Below, one piece after another: positions 58,746-64,000 of a stretch of 64,000 nucleotides of DNA (position 1 is the first letter of the stretch; the number at the start of each line of letters is the position of its first letter). This DNA is from Collybia mongolica (Eukaryota > Basidiomycota > Agaricomycetes > Agaricales > Clitocybaceae), in NCBI GenBank assembly GCA_013420905.1, contig JAAXNY010000006.1, positions 1,178,001 through 1,242,000 of the forward strand, written 5' to 3'. The notes below the pieces were generated by a model. The model had not been told where the DNA came from, ran no database searches, and saw only the letters and a list, made by a program, of their open reading frames with translations. Position numbers and translations under genes: made by a program.

Positions 58746-60572
58746 TTAGTGATGGGAGTATATGCGAGGAGTCAACTTAAGACGACAACCATCCTTAGGG
58801 AATAATGTTGCTATGATCCTAAGGCATTCTTAAGACGGTAAAATATGGGAAGCAAAGAAACCAACTCACTCGACTTCATTACTGAGGGGGGTAAGCTCGT
58901 GCTCAAAGTTCATCATGGCAGCAGCAGTAGCGAGGACCAATGCAATATTCATGGTCGCGTACTCGATTCCAATGCAACGATGAGGCCCGCTGCCGAACAA
59001 AATGTAGTTCTTGGGGTTTTGGTTGGCAGATCCGTTGGGATCGAGCCAACGCTCAGGTTTGAACTCTTCGGGCTGGGGGAAGATTTCGGGATCATGCATG
59101 GAATTGAAGAAGGAAGGGATGACCATGCTGTTGGCAGGAACGGTATAGTCATCAGAGATGGGGAAGGCCCGGAGCGTCTTATAAGGGACCTATGAAACAA
59201 ACCATGAGAAATTATATGATAAGCATGACAAGATAAACAGACCATAGTAACCGGAGGTTTGACTCGCATACTTTCTTTTACGACAGCATTAAGATATGGC
59301 ATCTGATCAAGCATTTCGAGGGTAAGAGGTTTCTCCATGTCGCCTTGTCGGACCCTTTCCTGTTCTTCCCTGACTTTGGCAAGGATTTCTGGGTGATCAG
59401 CCAGGTGCTGAAATCCGTAAATCAAACCGCTGCTCATGGCATCCTGTGAGGCAAAGAGGAACGAGAACAAGACCATGGCCATTTCCAAATCGCTAAATTC
59501 TCTCCTGCCTTTGTATGCTGGATCCGCAAGGACTTGTACCCACTCGTCGAGCATGCATTCAGGTTCTGCACCATTGGCCATGGAGATTTTGCTTCGGTGT
59601 GCCGCAAGTTCTAACCAATGAAGCGCGACCTTGCGGGCCTGAACTGCCTTGTAAACCTTGGTCCCAGGGATAGCGAGGGGGAAGTTGACGAGTTCAAGAG
59701 ACTGAGTGATGGCCCAGTATTTTTCGTTGATTTCCAAGGCAGCTTCTTCCGTGATGTGTTTACCACAGAAAACCTTGAGCGATGTGTCCATATTCAAGTG
59801 ACGGGCAGTCATCATGATGGGCTTCGGTGCTGGATCTTTTGCAGCGTCCTCAAGCCATCGGTTCAAGTGTCTACGAGTGATGGCATCTTGGATTCCGATG
59901 TAGATTCTTGAATCAATACATTAATGCTATGACCTCATTAAATAAACTAAATGACATACCCAAGCGCCCGACGGGTGAAAAGACTGTTAAGTCCGCGACG
60001 GTAAGAAAGATGAGCTTTACCGTTAAGGAACACCCTAGTGGGAACAGTTTAGGACACCATTATATCACAACGAGAAATATTAGTCACCAGTTATCAGGTC
60101 GAAGAACAGTTTTTGCAGAGTGCACAAGGCAAGGTTCGGCGTAGCTAGGAGAGTTCAAAATTTTGCGTGCATATTCGTTCGAAGATGCCATGACAATGAA
60201 GCTACGAGAATTTTATGAACGATACTGATGGAAAGAACAAAATTAGACTCACATATTGAAGACACTAATTGCACTCAAGGCACCAGAGTTCCATTGCTTC
60301 TGATATCCTTCCATGGTGGGTGTGACGGATTCCGCAAATTTACCAATAATGGGAATGGTCCATTTCGCACCGGGCAAGCGGCCCTTCTTGTAACGATATA
60401 CGGACTGTTCAAGGATGAGGAGGGTGACGATTATCGCACCAGTGGTGTATAACCATGTTGTTGAATTCCCCTTGGAAAGGTTGATAAACGAAGGGACGGG
60501 GAAGGTGTAAAGGGGGCCCAGAGATGTAGACGAGGGCATCGAGGCCGAAAGGGAAGGGTCTTTGAACGACAT
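58746..60572 (-). CDS. ERG5: C-22 sterol desaturase, cytochrome P450 CYP61
   Basis: ER enzyme that introduces the C22-C23 double bond late in ergosterol synthesis. The N-terminal anchor is TTWLYTTGAIIVTLLILEQ, followed by LPGAKWTIPIIGKFAES. Family-specific blocks: TMEGYQKQWNSGALSA, FLNGKAHLSYRRGLNSLFTR, LVNFPLAIPGTKVYKAVQAR, the I-helix FLFASQDAMSSGL, ExxR in KESMR, FKPERWLDPNG and the heme loop FGSGPHRCIGIEYA. The last exon, joined through a CCTTAG acceptor, adds IIATLFPKDGCRLKLTPR and a short tail to the TAA at 58746. All key residues are present, so the gene looks functional. FASQDAMSS instead of AGxDT is normal for CYP61. Confidence 0.96.
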
Positions 60573-62784
60573 AATGGTGTCTCCCCACCAACTGTGCTAA
60601 GATTTGAAGTAAATTTATTGCTACACTTTATACCGACGTTATACATTCTCCCATATGAACTGATTTTTTTTCGTGAGCCAATCAGCATCCAGATAAATAC
60701 TGTCGGCTTCCGCCGATTCGTAGTTTGTCAGCTTCTGTCAGTAACGTGTGGCTGATCTCAAGTCCAGTCCCCAGCCCAGAGTGACCCAGATGTCGTTTAG
60801 TAACTTTAGTTCTTTTTACTTGAAAGCCACAGCAACATCACATCCGAATCGGCATTAGTCGAAAAATTCAACACTCGAGCGGCTCAGGCTTAGCCATAAA
60901 ATACAAACTAAACCTGAGCGCAAAAATGGAGTTTAATCACCAATCCCCAAGGCTGTTCCGAAAGGCGTACGCATAGAATCAAAAATCATCGACCTCAAAT
61001 TCTCAACTACTACTACTTTTGAATGCTAGAAGTTTGAATACGACGTGATCGCGTTGTTTTCTCACAATCCTACCGTCGTGTGTTTCAAATACAAAATAAT
61101 AATCGTGCCAACAAACGAAACTGGGTGGCTGCAAGCCGCGATATCCCACTTCGGCGATCCTGGAATTAATCACTTATCCTACGTGACTAATTTCTAACCG
61201 ATGGTCACATAAGCACACTGCTGCTGAAACTCCCACTAGGAGAAATGGAAATTAACAACTCCTGAATCCAAACTACTACATAGTAGCTCATTGAAGGCTC
61301 ACGAAGTTGATACGGAGCACGCTAGTAAGCAACAAACTGACGCACCAATCATCCCATCAACTTTCGAGCCAAGCTTAGCCATCATTTATTCACGCTATTT
61401 ATTTTTTTGGCCAAAGCTCCATTTTCAAATCATGGTTCATCGGAAACGCGCCGCCATCACCTCCCAACCCCGAGGGCTAACAGCTTGCCGTTGGTGGTCC
61501 TGCGTTAGATCGTTCGACTTCAACCACAATCATCGATGTCGTACACACCGTCTTTGTATGTGAAAGTTTTGGCTGGGGTGTGCCTCATTCAGCCCACCTT
61601 TGGAGAGGTTTTTAATGTCCATTAATGCCACGGTGCCCGACCCATAAACAGGCCGCTTGATCACGTATGACGTTACCCTAGCTTGGAATAGCAGAGATTC
61701 TGAAAAGTCTAACCGAAAGTTGAGTACACAATGACATCTAGTATGATAGTATGGTACGTAGCATCTGTGTACAAGGTTGGCCTAATTCCTACTTCTCAGT
61801 AGTTTAACATCCTGCAGGGGGGCGACAACTTTCTGGACAAATCTGTTTTTGCATCCACTGAATTTAATGACATATACGGCAACAAGTTGTGGCATTTCAA
61901 TGATCATAACGGTTTACATTTTCCATATCCTCAACGGGCAATAGTGACATGATTTTTCATCTTATAAAGAATTGGTGGGAACGTCCGTAAGCCAGCTCTG
62001 TGGAATAAGGGATATGACTACAATGTAATAGGCTTTCCAAATATAACGCAGTTTCCACCACCATAGCATGTCAACTGACTGAGTCCTCAATCATCCAATC
62101 CAGTCAGATCATAACATGTTATTCGCCTATCTCAAGGTGTCAGTATAAGTAGTGCCACGCGTGGCAAACGACTGTAACGACTTTGACCCATACTCCGAAT
62201 TTTACCATAACACCGGCCATATTAGTCGGCCTAGCTTTTCTTCAATCGGATACGACCTTGGGGGTCCCAGTCAGCGTATACCAATAATGGTGGACCCAAA
62301 GCCAACAGTTATAGAATGATAACTCAAACAGCTAGACCTCCTCGAGATTCAGGTCATTTCATTCTGCTTCTTCAACCCCTTTACACTCTTCTAGCTTACG
62401 ATGAAAGGCCGAAGACCACTGTTAACGAAGGACGACAGTCCTTTCCCAGCGTATTTGATTTATCATACTACATCTATCATGGATGAATTCAGACTGACGG
62501 ACATGTATCTTTCAGGTTACGGTTAGGGTGCGAGTTTATGAAACTACTCCACATCTCGACTATTCCGATAAAACCCCCCCGTTGATTATAAGCTAAGATA
62601 TACACACATATTTTCAATGCTAAATTAGGTGATATTTCACGTGACAGGCGGGATATGACGAGAATGACGGGTTCATCGACGTCATCGCTATTATCCTCTC
62701 TATTTAAAGTTGGAAACCCATCTTGTGCGATAAACCCAGAGAGCCGTCCCTTGTAACGCACAAATAATTACCCTCAATAAACCC
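60573..62784. other. Long intergenic region upstream of ERG5 and the LEA-like gene
   Basis: 2.2 kb between divergent starts. It has many short frames and none convincing. I see no terminal repeats, transposase or RNA gene. Confidence 0.55.
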
Positions 62785-63314
62785 ATGCTTTCGATCATGT
62801 TCCCTTCCGTATTTTCCATGACACGCTCGTCGGCTGCTCGCTCATCCTTTTTGCAAGCGCGTACCATACATCGATCACCAGTTGCGTATAAATCTGTCAC
62901 GGAAAAGGTTTCAGAGGTTGCAGATAAGGTGTGTTTTTTCTCGACAATTTGTGCTATAATATTCGTTTTAAACTTCCGGAACCCATTTTAGGTTAATCGA
63001 AAGGTTGGAAAGGGTCTTGCATCTGCTATTGAGACAGGAGAAAACGCTACCCAGGCAACCAAGAAGAAACTCGGTTTGTGCATCATACATGTTCCTGGGA
63101 TTGATAAATTTTTAACTAATCCTTATTCAGGATCCACGACCGAACAAACCAAGGAGAAGGCCGATCATGCATCAAATGTTGCAGGTCAGAAAGCACATCA
63201 GGTTTATTTTACCCCATGCATTCCTAGAACACATCAGCTTACATGTTTCACATAAAGGCAGCGGCAGGCGCTCGGGAGGCCAAGAAAGATTTTGAGAAGG
63301 AAGTCACGAAGTAA
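62785..63314 (+). CDS. Small mitochondrial LEA-like / apolipoprotein-like helical protein
   Basis: Four exons (62785-62928; from 62992; after a TTATTCAG acceptor near 63130; last exon ending at 63314). The N-terminus MTRSSAARSSFLQARTIHRS, preceded by up to eleven residues depending on which of three ATGs is used, is Arg/Ser-rich without acids and looks like a mitochondrial presequence. The mature part is short and Lys/Ala/Glu-rich (VTEKVSEVADK, IETGENATQATKKKLG, TEQTKEKADHASNVAGQ, AREAKKDFEKEVTK) with an 11-residue rhythm typical of group 3 LEA helices. Such proteins stabilise membranes under desiccation. That function is inferred from composition only. Confidence 0.75.
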
Positions 63315-63860
63315 ATCACATAATATATGGTTTTTAATCATCAAGCCCAACTGTAGCATATTGCATGTAAATTATATGGACTTATAACTGGCCATGATTC
63401 CATGGTTAACATATTGGCAATGTAATGCACGTACATGCACATTGACGTAGTATCGAAGTTTTAAACACCATAGAAGTAAGAAGCACTATTGGGTCTTCGA
63501 AAGATGGCTGTACAACTTTGAATAAGACTGATGCATGATGTATGATGACTCACATGGACAGATAAATCTATCATATATTCATGGCGCGTCGTCCACCCAT
63601 CGACACACGTAACTACAACGTGTAAGAATAATTAATGACCCGCATCAAAAGGTTGAGGTGAGACGAATACAGTTTAGCTTTTTTTTTTTGCTTCTGTCGA
63701 GGTTGAAGCGCCGCCAGAAAACCAGTCAGGTATTTTTTCGCGGAGCCGACAACTTGTTCTCTAACTATAAAGATCGATCCTCCAGGTCCATCTTCATCCC
63801 CAACACCCACATACAAACACTAGAAGGCAGTATATCTCCCCTTCAAACCACCAGAATTGC
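63315..63860. other. Upstream region of eIF4A
   Basis: 546 bp. A T-run at 63682-63690, a CT-rich patch and an ACTATAAAG TATA-like word near 63765 precede the start by about 95 bp, as in strong housekeeping promoters. Confidence 0.5.
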
Positions 63861-64000
63861 ATGAAAGGGTAGGGCAAGGTTACATATTCCTTCATGAAAG
63901 CGCGCTGATACTTCACACCTTGACGCTTACAGAGAAGAATCCACACTTCAAGATGCCCCCGTAGACGAGATTGAGTCCAACTGGGACCAGATCATAGACA
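63861..64000 (+). CDS. TIF1: Translation initiation factor eIF4A, N-terminus (3' end off window)
   Basis: The first exon is only eight bases, ATGAAAGG (63861-63868), joined through a 64-base intron to the second exon at 63933. Together they read MKGEESTLQDAPVDEIESN and then WDQIID at the edge. The ESNWDQIID block matches the conserved segment just ahead of the Q motif in fungal eIF4A. The helicase core would lie to the right. eIF4A unwinds mRNA 5' leaders as part of eIF4F. The call rests on about 25 residues. Confidence 0.75.

Noticed and set aside
53296..60572. Secondary-metabolite cluster (two P450 genes)
   Set aside because: One P450 is ERG5 of sterol synthesis, and no terpene cyclase, PKS, NRPS or other tailoring gene lies near the other.
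61291..61563. 90-residue open frame in the ERG5 upstream region
   Set aside because: It has no recognisable motif, basidiomycete-like introns or conserved pattern; probably chance.

Overview
This window reads as nuclear DNA of a mushroom-forming basidiomycete (Agaricomycetes). Almost every gene is broken by many introns of about 45-70 bases with GT-AG ends. The gene set is fungal: a group X-type hybrid histidine kinase, VAC8, ERG5 (CYP61), a GYF-domain protein and a GH43-CBM35 exo-galactanase. The retroelement is of the tyrosine-recombinase class and sits inside Helitrons. All assignments rest on reading motifs and splice junctions by eye; no database search was run.

Layout. 1-8225 (-): hybrid histidine kinase, cut by the left edge. 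8503-10522 (-): SUB2/UAP56 RNA helicase. 10799-13746 (-): VIT/VWA-domain protein. 14458-15900 (+): mitochondrial dicarboxylate carrier. 16154-18234 (-): secreted GH43 exo-beta-1,3-galactanase with CBM35. 19009-21201 (+): ROK1/DDX52 helicase. 22037-23332 (+): HMG-box factor. 23438-25611 (-): CCA-adding enzyme. 25828-34738: nested mobile DNA. 34836-35654 (-): dead acyl-protein thioesterase-like gene. 36113-38521 (+): VAC8. 39788-41533 (+): secreted GH16 glucanase. 41944-44511 (+): BAG-domain protein. 44757-44915: GH16 remnant. 45378-49224 (-): GYF protein. 49634-52031 (-): acetyl-CoA transporter. 53296-55329 (+): cytochrome P450. 55330-58745: gene-poor, with a TIR element at 56927-57652. 58746-60572 (-): ERG5. 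62785-63314 (+): small mitochondrial LEA-like protein. 63861-64000 (+): first codons of eIF4A.

The most interesting part is 25828-34738. Two nearly identical Helitrons of about 1.97 kb lie head to head. Both carry the same decayed Pif1-type helicase fragment, the same subterminal hairpin and a CTTG 3' end followed by T. The first copy is split by a 4,860-bp DIRS/Ngaro-like retroelement with gag, RT-RNase H and tyrosine recombinase frames, inserted without target duplication. The first 18 bases of that Helitron lie in plus orientation beside its own 3' end. The simplest reading is that the body of a plus-strand Helitron was inverted in place, with one breakpoint exactly at its 3' terminus. The array lies 97 bp from the dead thioesterase.

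The other genes are mostly housekeeping (mRNA export, ribosome biogenesis, tRNA maturation, translation, sterol synthesis, vacuole inheritance) with a few secreted or oxidative wall and lignocellulose genes between them. I see no biosynthetic cluster, CRISPR array or rRNA gene, and no tRNA gene I can support.
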